From: Luteimonas viscosa
GTDB taxonomy: Bacteria; Pseudomonadota; Gammaproteobacteria; Xanthomonadales; Xanthomonadaceae
DNA length: 64,000 nucleotides
NCBI RefSeq assembly: GCF_008244685.1
Contig: NZ_VTFT01000001.1
Location: 661,248-725,247 of the forward strand
Direction: 5' to 3'
Every line of letters starts with the position of its first letter. Position 1 is the first letter of the stretch. Below are positions 56,049 to 64,000 of this stretch, in pieces. The notes beneath the pieces were generated by a model. It did no database searches. It worked only from the letters and a program-made list of their open reading frames with translations, and had not been told where the DNA came from. The position numbers and the translations under genes were made by a program.

Positions 56049-57145
56049 GCACCCGCCTACTCTTCCTGCCCGCCGACCCCGCAGCAGCCGCCACGCTGCT
56101 GGAGGTGGACGACAGCGGCCGCATGCTGGAACGCGCCGTGCTGCGGCCCGGCGCAGTGGCGCCGGCCATGCCGGCGACCCCTCGCACCGTGCTGGTGGTG
56201 CCTGGCGAGGCCGTGCGCATCGACCGTCTGGAACTTCCCGCGCACAGCGCGGCGCAGGCACGGGCCGCGGCCCAGGCGCTGTTGCCCGAGCGCCTGGCGC
56301 GCCGGGACACGCTGCACGTGGCGCTCGATGGCTGCGGCGCCGGCACGCTGCGCACGGTGGCGGCAGTGGACCCGGCGCTGCTCCGCGGATGGCTCGAACG
56401 CGCCGCAGCCTTCTGCCTGGTGGCCGACGCCGCGGTGCCGGAACAGCTGCTGCTGCCGGAGCCGGACGAAGGCACCGCCGTGCAGGTCCTCGACGCCGGC
56501 GACCGCTGGCTGGTGCGCGGCGACGGCCTCGCCTTCGTCGCCACCCCCGCGCTGGCGGAGCAGGTACTCGGCGAACGCCGCCGAACGCCGGTCGAGGGCG
56601 GCCCGGAGCGCTTCGCCGCGCGCGCCATGCGCCCCGAGGTCGATCTGCTGCAGGGCGAATTCACCGCGGCTTCGCAACGCACCCGTCCCGCCGGCCGGCG
56701 ACGGCTGACCTGGCTGGCCGCGGCTTTGCTGGCGTCGCCGCTGCTGCTGGTCGGGGCACAGGCGCTGCGCCTGGATCTGGCAGCGCGCGCGCTGGAGTCC
56801 CGCGCCACGACCCTCGCACGCGAAGCCTTGCCTGTGGCGGGCGACAGCGGAGACCAGGCCGACGCCCTCGCCGCGAGTCTCCAGGCCGCCCGCGAGCCAC
56901 GGGCCTTCGCCGCCGCCACCGGCAGTCTGTTCGCGGCCGTCGCCGCGCGTCCGGGCGCCCATCTGGTCGAACTCGAATACCAGCGCGGCGACCGCCTGCG
57001 CGCGGTCGTCTTCCACTCCGGTGCCGACGACATCGAGGCCCTCCGCGACGCGCTCGCCCGGGACGGCTGGCGCCTGGTCGAGGGCAGCAGCAGCGAAACC
57101 ACCGGCGGCCTGCGGACCGGCCTGGCCCTGGAGCCCGGAGCATGA
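56045..57145 (+). CDS. gspL: Type II secretion protein L
   Basis: A 366-residue bitopic inner-membrane protein. The cytoplasmic actin-like domain (residues 1-220) contains VLVVPGEAVRIDRLELPAHSAAQARAAAQALL and contacts GspE. A membrane span (about 223-240, LTWLAAALLASPLLLVGAQAL) and a periplasmic ferredoxin-like domain follow. Position and layout identify it; sequence similarity of GspL proteins is low. It overlaps gspK and gspM by four bases each. Confidence 0.88.
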   Translation: MSTRLLFLPADPAAAATLLEVDDSGRMLERAVLRPGAVAPAMPATPRTVLVVPGEAVRIDRLELPAHSAAQARAAAQALLPERLARRDTLHVALDGCGAGTLRTVAAVDPALLRGWLERAAAFCLVADAAVPEQLLLPEPDEGTAVQVLDAGDRWLVRGDGLAFVATPALAEQVLGERRRTPVEGGPERFAARAMRPEVDLLQGEFTAASQRTRPAGRRRLTWLAAALLASPLLLVGAQALRLDLAARALESRATTLAREALPVAGDSGDQADALAASLQAAREPRAFAAATGSLFAAVAARPGAHLVELEYQRGDRLRAVVFHSGADDIEALRDALARDGWRLVEGSSSETTGGLRTGLALEPGA

Positions 57146-57633
57146 CCCCGACGCAACGATGCCTGGCCTGGTGGCACGGCCGCGAGCCGCGCGAACGCAT
57201 GATGCTGGCGGTGATGGCGGCCATGCTCGCGGCCTTCGCCTGGTGGTACGGCCTGTTGTGGCCGTTGCGTTCGCTGCGCGAAGACGCGGGCGTGCGCTAC
57301 GACCATGCCACCGTGGCGCTGCGGGGGGTCGAGGCCGAAGTCGCGGCGCTGACCGCCGCCGGGACCGGCACAGCACCCGCCGCGTCCACCGGCGGCGAGG
57401 CCCTGCAACGCCGCGTCCTCGACAGCGCGCGCGATGCCGGCCTCGCGCCCAGCCGCCAGCGCACCGCCGCCGACGGCGCCTTCGTGCTCGAATTCGAACG
57501 GGTGGCCTCGCCGGCGCTGTTCGGCTGGCTGGGCAGGCTGGCGCGCGACGGGCTGGCCCCCTCCTCGCTGCGGGTCGCGCGCGCCGATGGCCGGCTACGC
57601 GCCGAGGTCGGCTTCGGCGGAGCGACACCATGA
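57142..57633 (+). CDS. gspM: Type II secretion protein M
   Basis: A 163-residue bitopic protein. The short cytoplasmic start (CLAWWHGREPRERMML) and one membrane span (VMAAMLAAFAWWYGLLWPL) are typical of GspM. The periplasmic part ends VASPALFGWLGRLARDGL, a ferredoxin-like domain that pairs with GspL. It overlaps its neighbours by four bases. Confidence 0.88.
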   Translation: MTPTQRCLAWWHGREPRERMMLAVMAAMLAAFAWWYGLLWPLRSLREDAGVRYDHATVALRGVEAEVAALTAAGTGTAPAASTGGEALQRRVLDSARDAGLAPSRQRTAADGAFVLEFERVASPALFGWLGRLARDGLAPSSLRVARADGRLRAEVGFGGATP

Positions 57634-58328
57634 GCGGCGCGCGCCTGTCCCTGTGGTTCGCCGGTGCGCTCGCGCTCGCCCTGCTGCTGTTCATGCCCCT
57701 GCAACTGGTGCTGCCGTGGCTGTCGCTGCCGCCCGCGCTGTCGGCAACCGCCATCGAGGGCAATCTCTGGCACGGCCGCCTGCGCCAGGCGCAGTGGCGC
57801 GGCACGGCGCTCGGAGACCTGCGCCTGGGCCTCTCGCCGCTGCCCCTGCTGGCCGGGCGCAAGCGGCTGTGGCTCCAGGCGCCCGATGCCGCGCTCGCCC
57901 TGCACCTCGGGCGCATGCGAGGCGTCGGCGACGCAAGCGGCGTGTTGCCCCTGCCGGCACCGGCCGGACTGGCGCTGCGCGCATCGCTGGACGATGCCAG
58001 GCTGCTGTTCGACGACGAAGGTTGCCGCGAGGCCGGCGGCCGCGTACGGGTCGAATTCGTGCTCCCGGGCGACGTGCTGCCGCCCCTGATCCTGGCCGGC
58101 ACGCCCGTCTGCGAGGGCCGCGAGGGCAGGCTCGCGCTCGCGTCCGAGCAGACCGCCGGCCCGCTGCTGGTCGAGATCGCCGCCGGCATCGATGGCGAAG
58201 GCGGCTACCGCCTGCAGACCCTCGCCCGCAGCGACGATCCCGCCCTGCGCGCCGTGCTGCTGGCAGCGGGCTTCCAGGAGGCGCCAGGCGGGTTCAGCCG
58301 TGTCGACACCGGCAGGATCGCCGACTGA
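57630..58328 (+). CDS. gspN: Type II secretion protein N
   Basis: A 232-residue protein with an N-terminal membrane span (SLWFAGALALALLLFMPLQLVL). The motif ATAIEGNLWHGRLRQAQWRGTALGDLRLGLSPLPLL is typical of GspN. It closes the C-to-N gene order, which matches the Xcs-type rather than the Xps-type cluster of xanthomonads, as I recall them. Its role in secretion is not always essential. It overlaps gspM by four bases. Confidence 0.88.
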   Translation: MSGARLSLWFAGALALALLLFMPLQLVLPWLSLPPALSATAIEGNLWHGRLRQAQWRGTALGDLRLGLSPLPLLAGRKRLWLQAPDAALALHLGRMRGVGDASGVLPLPAPAGLALRASLDDARLLFDDEGCREAGGRVRVEFVLPGDVLPPLILAGTPVCEGREGRLALASEQTAGPLLVEIAAGIDGEGGYRLQTLARSDDPALRAVLLAAGFQEAPGGFSRVDTGRIAD

Positions 58329-58701
58329 CCGCGCCCGCCCCCGCCCCATCCCGTCCCGCCAGCAGGCTGCGGCGCGGACACCGCCGGGGCAACTCCGCCG
58401 GCATTGCATCCAGGCAGGAATCGCATCGCCAACGGCAAGGCCGGCAGCTTCGGAAGTGGGCTGCGCAAAGGCGATCAACGCGGGCTGGATCCCTTCTCCC
58501 TCCGGCAGAAGGGGGCGCGCCGCCCCGGACGAGGGCGGCGGAGCACCGCCGGCCCGGACCCGCACGAATCGTGAACCGGAGGTTCGCCCCTACGGGCGTC
58601 AGTCTCGTTGCATCGACGAACCTCGCCCGGGCCGCCCGGTGCGAAGTCCAGACCCGGCGGGTCCCCGGGCAAGGCCGGGGCCGCCTCGGCGAATCGGACG
58701 A
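58329..58701. other. Intergenic region between gspN and the phosphate porin gene
   Basis: 373 bases between convergent genes, with no supported gene. It contains a CCCTTCT/AGAAGGG hairpin (58491-58513) within a GC-rich patch of the kind seen repeatedly between genes in Xanthomonadaceae. It may terminate one or both flanking transcripts. Confidence 0.5.
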
Positions 58702-60009
58702 TCAGAACGCGAACTGGGTACGCACCGCGTACTGCCCGGTTTCGTCGCCGTTGAAGCCGTTGTCGCCCCTGGTGTAGTTGAACATGAAGCGCAGGGCCGG
58801 ATTGACGTAGTAGTTCACGCCCAGCAGCCAGCTGCTCACGTCGAGGCCGGCGACGTCCCGGTTCTCGATCGAGTCGTAGCGCGTGGTGAGCTCCCACAAT
58901 CCCCGGTCCGCCGCCGACGCCGAGCCGAATACGCCGGTACCCGCCTTGTAGGGCTTGTGGCCGCCGTTGAGGTGCCAGCTCCCTTGCAGGTACCAGGTGA
59001 CGACATCCTGGTCGGGACCGCCCGGCTGCCCGAAGGAGGCGTTCGCGTACTCGCCCTGGAAGAACACCGGACCGAAGGATCCGGCGGCTTCCAGGCCGTA
59101 GGCGGTCACTTCGTCGCCGCTCGCGCCGCTCACCGTGGCGATCGCCTGCGACGGGCCGCGACGACCGGCGTAGTTCACCGAGGCGGAGAGATCGGCCGAC
59201 CCCTGGTTCGCGTTTTCCCGGCTGGCCCATCCGCCGAAGTGCAGCGTGGCCTCGTCCGTGTCGATCGGCGCGACGGTGACGCGACCGGCATAGCCGACGC
59301 CCTCGTTGCGCGTGCCGCTGGCGCCGCGCAGGTTGAACGCGCTGAAACCCGCGGTGTAGTGGCCGCCTGCGCGCAGGTAGCCCACGCCCTGCTGGAACTG
59401 GCGCCCGCCGAACAGGCCGCTGGCCGAGGCGAACGGACGCTCCATCATCAGCACCTCGTTGGAGCTGGTGAGTTCCTCCATCGACCGGTAGGGCTTGAAG
59501 TGGCCGACGGTGAACCTGCCGCCCAGCGCGGACCTGGCGATGTAGGCGTCGCGCAGGCCGTCGAGGTTGCTGCCGGCGGCGAAGTCCTGCTCGAGCTTGT
59601 AGTCCCAGCCGTAGGCCTTGCCCTGCAGGGTCAGGCGCGCGCGACGGAATTCGCTGGTGCCGGTGGTGGCGGCCTGGTCGCGGTCGAAGGCATAGGCATC
59701 GAAATGGATGCGGCCGCCCAGCGAGGCCTCGAAGGCCTTGTCGGCGGAGGCCACCCGGATCCCGCCCCGGGTTTCGACCTTCGTCTGCCCGGGGCCTTCC
59801 GCGGCCGATGCCGGCGCAGGGGCAACTCCGGGCGTTTGCGCCGCCTGCTCCGTGGAGCGGGATTCCAGCGCCTCGATCCGTGCCTGCAGGACCTGGAGTT
59901 GCGACTTCAGCGCGGCGATCTCATCGGCATGGTCGGCCGTTTGCGCGGACACGGGCAAGCTGGAGACGAGCGCCAGGGCGAGGGTGAGGGGAAGCAGGAG
60001 TGGTTTCAC
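58702..60009 (-). CDS. Outer-membrane porin of the OprO/OprP phosphate-selective family
   Basis: A 435-residue porin. A signal peptide (cleavage near PVSAQTADH) leads to an N-terminal coiled coil (EIAALKSQLQVLQARIEALES), then a 16-strand-type barrel starting GGRIHFDAYAFDRD with FRRARLTLQGKAYGWDYKLEQDFA and ending FNYTRGDNGFNGDETGQYAVRTQFAF. This is the OprO/OprP type, which admits phosphate or polyphosphate. I chose the GTG at 60009 because GGAG lies seven bases upstream; another GTG at 60036 would add nine residues. It diverges from pstS across 467 bases with many TGTCAT-like sites, so phosphate-starvation control is likely. Confidence 0.88.
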   Translation of the reverse strand: MKPLLLPLTLALALVSSLPVSAQTADHADEIAALKSQLQVLQARIEALESRSTEQAAQTPGVAPAPASAAEGPGQTKVETRGGIRVASADKAFEASLGGRIHFDAYAFDRDQAATTGTSEFRRARLTLQGKAYGWDYKLEQDFAAGSNLDGLRDAYIARSALGGRFTVGHFKPYRSMEELTSSNEVLMMERPFASASGLFGGRQFQQGVGYLRAGGHYTAGFSAFNLRGASGTRNEGVGYAGRVTVAPIDTDEATLHFGGWASRENANQGSADLSASVNYAGRRGPSQAIATVSGASGDEVTAYGLEAAGSFGPVFFQGEYANASFGQPGGPDQDVVTWYLQGSWHLNGGHKPYKAGTGVFGSASAADRGLWELTTRYDSIENRDVAGLDVSSWLLGVNYYVNPALRFMFNYTRGDNGFNGDETGQYAVRTQFAF

Positions 60010-60108
60010 GCGGGAACTCCGGATCGGGGAATGCACTTCGGGGTGGGGCGCGGGCCTGCGATGGCGGATGGCGCCCCGCGCCCCCGGCCGCAGCTAGCGT
60101 GAGCGCGG

Positions 60109-60180
60109 ATTGTGACAATTTCGCGTCAAAAATGACGGTCCGGTGTCATTGGGATGTGCGCTGGATGACAATGTCATGTC
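60109..60180. promoter_or_regulatory. Cluster of PhoB-like half-sites between porin and pstS genes
   Basis: Within 72 bases occur ATTGTGACAAT (60109-60119, palindromic), GTCAAAAATGAC, GTGTCATTG and ATGACAATGTCAT (60164-60176). Half-sites point both ways, and none forms a perfect double box. The cluster could serve the porin gene, a small RNA or both. Confidence 0.5.
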
Positions 60181-60334
60181 GCATGCCCACGCCGTTAGCC
60201 GCCACGCGTCATCGGACGGCCATCTTCCGATCACGCCACTGACATGTCGGCGCGGTCCAATGCCGCATGAGCCGATGCATGGCCCGTCGACGGCCCCTCG
60301 CCCTCATCTCTCCCCGATCTGCGCGACTCCCTTC

Positions 60335-60358
60335 CGGGCCTTCGGGCCCGTTTTTTTT
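60335..60358 (+). terminator. Strong rho-independent terminator, orphan
   Basis: CGGGCC-TTCG-GGCCCG, a stem with a stable UUCG loop, is followed by eight Ts. It lies on the plus strand upstream of pstS with no plus-strand protein gene before it: gspN ends 2 kb away and the porin gene is on the other strand. It may end a small RNA transcribed from about 60180. Confidence 0.85.
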
Positions 60359-60392
60359 CGGGCGCCGCGGCGCGAGGACGGACGGTCGCCTT

Positions 60393-60410
60393 CTGTCATC
60401 CCCGTGTAAC
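60393..60410 (+). promoter_or_regulatory. Pho-box candidate for pstS
   Basis: CTGTCAT-CCCC-GTGTAAC: the first half is perfect and the second keeps TGT.A. A CATAGT -10 candidate follows at 60424-60429, close to the spacing expected when PhoB replaces the -35. Confidence 0.74.
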
Positions 60411-60476
60411 AAAAACATCATTTCATAGTGCGGACCGTTTCCGCCCTTCGGGGCTGCCCCATCCTTCGGAGGTTCC

Positions 60477-61565
60477 ATGAAAATCACCCAGGCGCCCGCT
60501 GCCTTCCTGTCCCTGGCCGCAGCGATGCTGCTGGCGGCCTGCAATCCGGATGCCGGCACACCGGTTCCGGCCAATCCCGCCGACAGCGGGGCCGACGGCG
60601 GCATGCAGCAGACCAGCGCCCAGATCACCGGCGCCGGCGCGACCTTCATCTACCCCCTGCTGTCGAAGTGGTCCGACGACTACAACAAGGCGACCGGCGC
60701 GCGGATCAACTACCAGTCGATCGGCTCCGGCGGCGGCATCGCCCAGATCAAGGCCGGCACGGTCGATTTCGGCTCGAGCGACAAGCCGCTCACCAGCGAG
60801 GAACTGGCGGAAGCCGGCCTCGGCCAGTTCCCGTCGGCCATCGGCGGCGTGGTGCCCGTGGTCAACATCGAAGGCATGGAACAGGGACAACTGCGCCTGA
60901 CCGGCCCGCTGACCGCCGACATCTACCTCGGCAAGGTGACGCGCTGGAACGATCCGGCGATCGTCGCCGTGAACCCCGGCGTGAGCCTGCCGGACGAGAA
61001 GATCACGGTCGTGCACCGCTCCGACGGTTCGGGCACCACCTTCAACTGGGTCAACTACCTGTCCAAGGTGAGCCCGGAATGGCAGTCCAGCGTGGGCGAA
61101 GGCACCTCGGTGAGCTGGCCGACCGGCGTCGGCGGCAAGGGCAACGAGGGCGTCGCCGCGTACGTCAAGCAGATCAAGGGATCGATCGGTTACGTCGAGC
61201 TCGCCTACGCCACCCAGAACGGCATGGCCTATGCGTCGATGCAGAACGCGGCCGGCAACTGGGTGCGTCCGAGCGCGGAGAGCTTCCAGGCCGCGGCCGC
61301 GAGCGCCGACTGGGCGAACTCGAAGGACTTCAGCCTGATCATCACCAACGCGCCCGGCGCCGATGCCTGGCCGGTCGCCGCGACCAACTTCATCCTGATG
61401 TACAAGCAGCCGAAGGACGCGAAGCGTTCGCAGGATGCCATCGACTTCTTCACCTGGGCGCTGGAGAACGGACAGCCGCAGGCCGATGCGCTGCACTTCG
61501 TGCCGCTGCCGCCCGAGCTGGTGCAGCAGGTCGAGGCCTATTGGGCCAGCGAGTTCCAGCTCTGA
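60477..61565 (+). CDS. pstS: Phosphate-binding protein PstS (lipoprotein)
   Basis: A 362-residue substrate-binding protein of the high-affinity phosphate ABC importer. A lipobox LLAAC (Cys about 22) indicates membrane anchoring in the periplasm. Phosphate-contact motifs are seen: ITGAGATFIYPLLSKW, GSGGGIAQIKAGTVDFGSSD and VHRSDGSGTTFNWVNYL. GGAGG lies six bases before the ATG. It is the first gene of pstSCAB, behind a Pho-box candidate. Confidence 0.96.
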   Translation: MKITQAPAAFLSLAAAMLLAACNPDAGTPVPANPADSGADGGMQQTSAQITGAGATFIYPLLSKWSDDYNKATGARINYQSIGSGGGIAQIKAGTVDFGSSDKPLTSEELAEAGLGQFPSAIGGVVPVVNIEGMEQGQLRLTGPLTADIYLGKVTRWNDPAIVAVNPGVSLPDEKITVVHRSDGSGTTFNWVNYLSKVSPEWQSSVGEGTSVSWPTGVGGKGNEGVAAYVKQIKGSIGYVELAYATQNGMAYASMQNAAGNWVRPSAESFQAAAASADWANSKDFSLIITNAPGADAWPVAATNFILMYKQPKDAKRSQDAIDFFTWALENGQPQADALHFVPLPPELVQQVEAYWASEFQL

Positions 61566-61658
61566 CGATCCGCGGCCGGCAGGCCCCGCCCGCAACCGCG
61601 CGGGCGGAGCCCGGTCGCACGGTGGAACGTCCCTCTTCGCAGCCGATGCCCTGACACG

Positions 61659-62630
61659 ATGAACGCCACCTCCCTCCCCGCCACCGCGGACACGCGGCGC
61701 GACGCCGCCGATCTCCGCGCCGATCGCGCGTTCCGCTGGCTGGTGTCCGCCGCCGGCGTCCTCGTGCTGGTGTCGCTGATCTCGGCGGCGCTGTCGATGC
61801 TGTGGGGCGGCCGCCAGGCCTTCTCCAGGTTCGGGCTGGAATTCTTCTGGCGCGATGCGTGGAACCCGGTGCTGCAGGATTTCGGCGCGCTGGTGCCGAT
61901 CTACGGCACGCTGGTGACGGCGCTGATCGCAATGGTGATCGCGGTACCGATCAGTTTCGGCATCGCGATGTTCCTCACCGAGATCGCGCCGAAATGGCTG
62001 CGCACGCCGGTCGGTGCCGCGATCGAGCTGCTGGCGGGCATTCCCTCGATCATCTACGGCATGTGGGGCCTGTTCGTGCTGGTGCCGTTCCTGGCCGAGC
62101 ACGTCTATCCCTGGGTGGACGACAACCTCGGCGGGATTCCGGGCATCGGCGCGGTGTTCTCGGGCCCGCCGCTCGGCCTGGGCATGGGCACGGCCGGGCT
62201 GGTACTGGCGATCATGGTCATTCCCTTCATCTCCTCGGTGATGCGCGAGGTGTTCCTGACCGTGCCCGGCCAGTTGAAGGAATCGGCATACGCACTCGGA
62301 TCCACCAAGACCGAGGTGGTCTGGGACGTGGTGCTGCCGTATACCCGTTCCGCGGTGATCGGCGGCATCTTCCTCGGTCTGGGACGGGCGCTGGGAGAAA
62401 CCATGGCGGTGACCTTCGTGCTGGGCAATGCCCATCGCCTCACGGTCTCGCTGCTCGAGCCCGGCAACTCGATCGCCGCGACCATCGCCAACGAGTTCGC
62501 GGAGGCCGATTCGCCGATGTACCTGTCGTCGCTGATCGCGTTGGGTTTCGTGCTGTTCATGGTCACCTTCGTCGTGCTCACCATCGCCCGGCTGATGCTG
62601 CGCCAGCTGAAAAAGCGGGAGGGCAACTGA
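61659..62630 (+). CDS. pstC: Phosphate ABC transporter permease PstC
   Basis: A 323-residue permease with six or more membrane spans. The EAA loop that contacts PstB is SVMREVFLTVPGQLKESAYALGSTKTE, and EIAPKWLRTPVGAAIELLAGIPSIIYG is a typical PstC motif. It follows pstS by 93 bases and overlaps pstA by one base (TGATG). Confidence 0.95.
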   Translation: MNATSLPATADTRRDAADLRADRAFRWLVSAAGVLVLVSLISAALSMLWGGRQAFSRFGLEFFWRDAWNPVLQDFGALVPIYGTLVTALIAMVIAVPISFGIAMFLTEIAPKWLRTPVGAAIELLAGIPSIIYGMWGLFVLVPFLAEHVYPWVDDNLGGIPGIGAVFSGPPLGLGMGTAGLVLAIMVIPFISSVMREVFLTVPGQLKESAYALGSTKTEVVWDVVLPYTRSAVIGGIFLGLGRALGETMAVTFVLGNAHRLTVSLLEPGNSIAATIANEFAEADSPMYLSSLIALGFVLFMVTFVVLTIARLMLRQLKKREGN

Positions 62631-63484
62631 TGAGCGCCTCGCTGTACCGGCGCCGCCGCGCCAAGAACGCCATCGTGCAGCTGCTGGCGGTCGGGGCCGC
62701 GGTGTTCGGCCTGTTCTGGCTGGTGTGGATCATGTGGACCACGCTGAGCAAGGGGATCGGCGCGATGAACCTCGCCCTGTTCACCGAGATGACGCCCCCT
62801 CCGGGGGCGGAAGGCGGCGGCATGCTCAACGCCTTCTTCGGCAGCATGATCATGAGCCTGCTGGGCATCGCCATCGGCGCGCCCGTCGGCGTACTCGCGG
62901 GCACCTTCCTGGCCGAGTACTCGCGCAACAGCTGGATCGGCGAGACGGTCCGGTTCGTCAACGACATCCTCTTGTCTGCACCGTCGATCGTCCTGGGCCT
63001 GTTCGTCTACACCCTGGTGGTCGCGCAGATGGGTCACTTCTCGGCGCTCGCGGGCGCCATCGCACTGGCCTTCATCGTGCTGCCCGTAGTGGTGCGCACC
63101 ACCGACGAAATGCTGCAGCTCGTGCCCACCCAGATGCGCGAGGCCGCGCTCTCGCTCGGTGTGCCGCAGTGGAAGGTGATCGTGCAGGTGCTGTACCGCT
63201 CGTCGATGCCCGGCATCGTCACCGGCATCCTGCTGGCTTTGGCCCGCATCAGCGGCGAGACCGCGCCGCTGCTGTTCACCGCGCTCAACAACCAGTACTG
63301 GACCACCAACGTCCTCTCGCCGATGGCCAACGTGCCGGTGGTGATCTTCCAGTACGCCATGAGTCCGTACGAGAACTGGCACTCGCTGGCCTGGGCCGGC
63401 GCCTTCGTCCTGACCATGTTCGTGCTGCTGGTCAGCCTGCTGGCGCGCTACATCGTGTTGCGCAACAAGATCGCCCATGACTAA
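62630..63484 (+). CDS. pstA: Phosphate ABC transporter permease PstA
   Basis: A 284-residue permease. The cytoplasmic loop [30 protein letters not shown] and the [19 protein letters not shown] region are characteristic of PstA. It pairs with PstC to form the membrane channel. The start overlaps the pstC stop (TGATG) and its end overlaps the pstB start at 63477 by eight bases. Confidence 0.95.
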   Translation: MSASLYRRRRAKNAIVQLLAVGAAVFGLFWLVWIMWTTLSKGIGAMNLALFTEMTPPPGAEGGGMLNAFFGSMIMSLLGIAIGAPVGVLAGTFLAEYSRNSWIGETVRFVNDILLSAPSIVLGLFVYTLVVAQMGHFSALAGAIALAFIVLPVVVRTTDEMLQLVPTQMREAALSLGVPQWKVIVQVLYRSSMPGIVTGILLALARISGETAPLLFTALNNQYWTTNVLSPMANVPVVIFQYAMSPYENWHSLAWAGAFVLTMFVLLVSLLARYIVLRNKIAHD

Positions 63485-64000
63485 CCTTTCGATGGATCCC
63501 GTTATGAACGACGCCGCTCCCGCCGCCCGCACGCAGCGCATCAGCACCGCCACGGTCGAGCGCGGAGCGCTGGCGCCCGCGCCGGTCAAGATCGCGGCGC
63601 GCAACCTGCAGTTCCATTACGGCAAGTTCCACGCGCTCAAGGACATCGACCTGGAGATCCCGGAGAAGCGGGTGACCGCGCTGATCGGGCCTTCCGGTTG
63701 CGGCAAGTCCACGCTGCTGCGGGTGTTCAACCGAATCTACGCGCTCTATCCGAAGCAGGAAGCCAGCGGCGAGGTGCTGCTCGACGGCGAGAACATCCTG
63801 GCGCCGAAGTATCCGATGAACCGGCTGCGCAGCAAGGTCGGCATGGTGTTCCAGAAGCCGGTGCCGTTCCCGATGACGATCTACGAGAACGTCGCCTATG
63901 CGATCCGCCACCACGAAAGCCTGTCCAGGAAGCAGATGGACGAGCGGGTCGAACAGGCGCTGCGCCAGGGCGCGCTGTGGGACGAGGTCAAGGACAAGCT
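63477..64000 (+). CDS. pstB: Phosphate ABC transporter ATPase PstB, N-terminal part (cut by window end)
   Basis: About 174 residues of the ATP-binding subunit are visible. Walker [19 protein letters not shown] is typical of PstB, as are [19 protein letters not shown] and the Q-loop [23 protein letters not shown]. The Walker B and signature motifs lie beyond the window. The ATG at 63477 ([12 protein letters not shown]) overlaps pstA by eight bases; in-frame ATGs at 63492 and 63504 are alternatives. phoU, the usual last gene, would be downstream. Confidence 0.94.
   Translation, partial: MTNLSMDPVMNDAAPAARTQRISTATVERGALAPAPVKIAARNLQFHYGKFHALKDIDLEIPEKRVTALIGPSGCGKSTLLRVFNRIYALYPKQEASGEVLLDGENILAPKYPMNRLRSKVGMVFQKPVPFPMTIYENVAYAIRHHESLSRKQMDERVEQALRQGALWDEVKDK

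Overview
High-GC (about 70%) chromosomal DNA from a gammaproteobacterium, most likely Lysobacteraceae/Xanthomonadaceae (Luteimonas/Lysobacter-like). The signs are the 61-residue 30S protein THX, an S46 dipeptidyl-peptidase, a folC-SPOR-purF block, a C-to-N ordered type II secretion cluster, and short intergenic inverted repeats of the kind common in this family. No tRNA, rRNA, CRISPR array, prophage or insertion sequence was seen.

Layout. 0-2 kb: 3' end of hutI, an exported M19 dipeptidase, and THX. 2.1-8.4 kb: a zinc group (MerC-like protein and a ZnuD-like TonB receptor diverging from a Zur-type operator, with Zur at 7.9 kb) around a marR-MFS-cupin operon. 8.4-21.2 kb: housekeeping genes (gltX, lpxH, purF, SPOR protein, folC, histidine phosphatase, S46 peptidase, tdh-kbl). 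21.2-24.2 kb: a small exported protein and two tandem OmpA-type porins whose 3' halves are almost identical in DNA. 24.6-28 kb: uvrA and a thioesterase.

27.9-33.8 kb, minus strand, is the most striking region. A sigma-54 activator gene follows five genes that read as a divergent Fap functional-amyloid locus: two small exported proteins sharing a C-terminal QNSG..LIQ motif (one Gly/Ala/Asp-rich), a FapD-like C39 protease, a FapE-like protein and a FapF-like outer-membrane barrel with an N-terminal coiled coil. A near-perfect sigma-54 -24/-12 promoter lies upstream of the first gene, with inverted repeats further upstream that could be activator sites.

34-42 kb: PCuAC copper chaperone, two crotonase-family genes, sulfurtransferase-Nudix-DUF1289, an FKBP isomerase, nth with a tandem 178-bp duplication of its 3' end, a TonB-C-domain protein and a prolyl-4-hydroxylase-like dioxygenase.

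42.4-64 kb looks like a phosphate-acquisition and secretion block. A textbook Pho box lies upstream of the dioxygenase gene. A large lipoprotein, a TonB receptor and a complete gspC-N type II secretion operon follow, then an OprO/OprP-family porin and pstSCAB (pstB cut by the window end) behind a second Pho-box candidate. I infer that the secretion system exports phosphate-scavenging enzymes.
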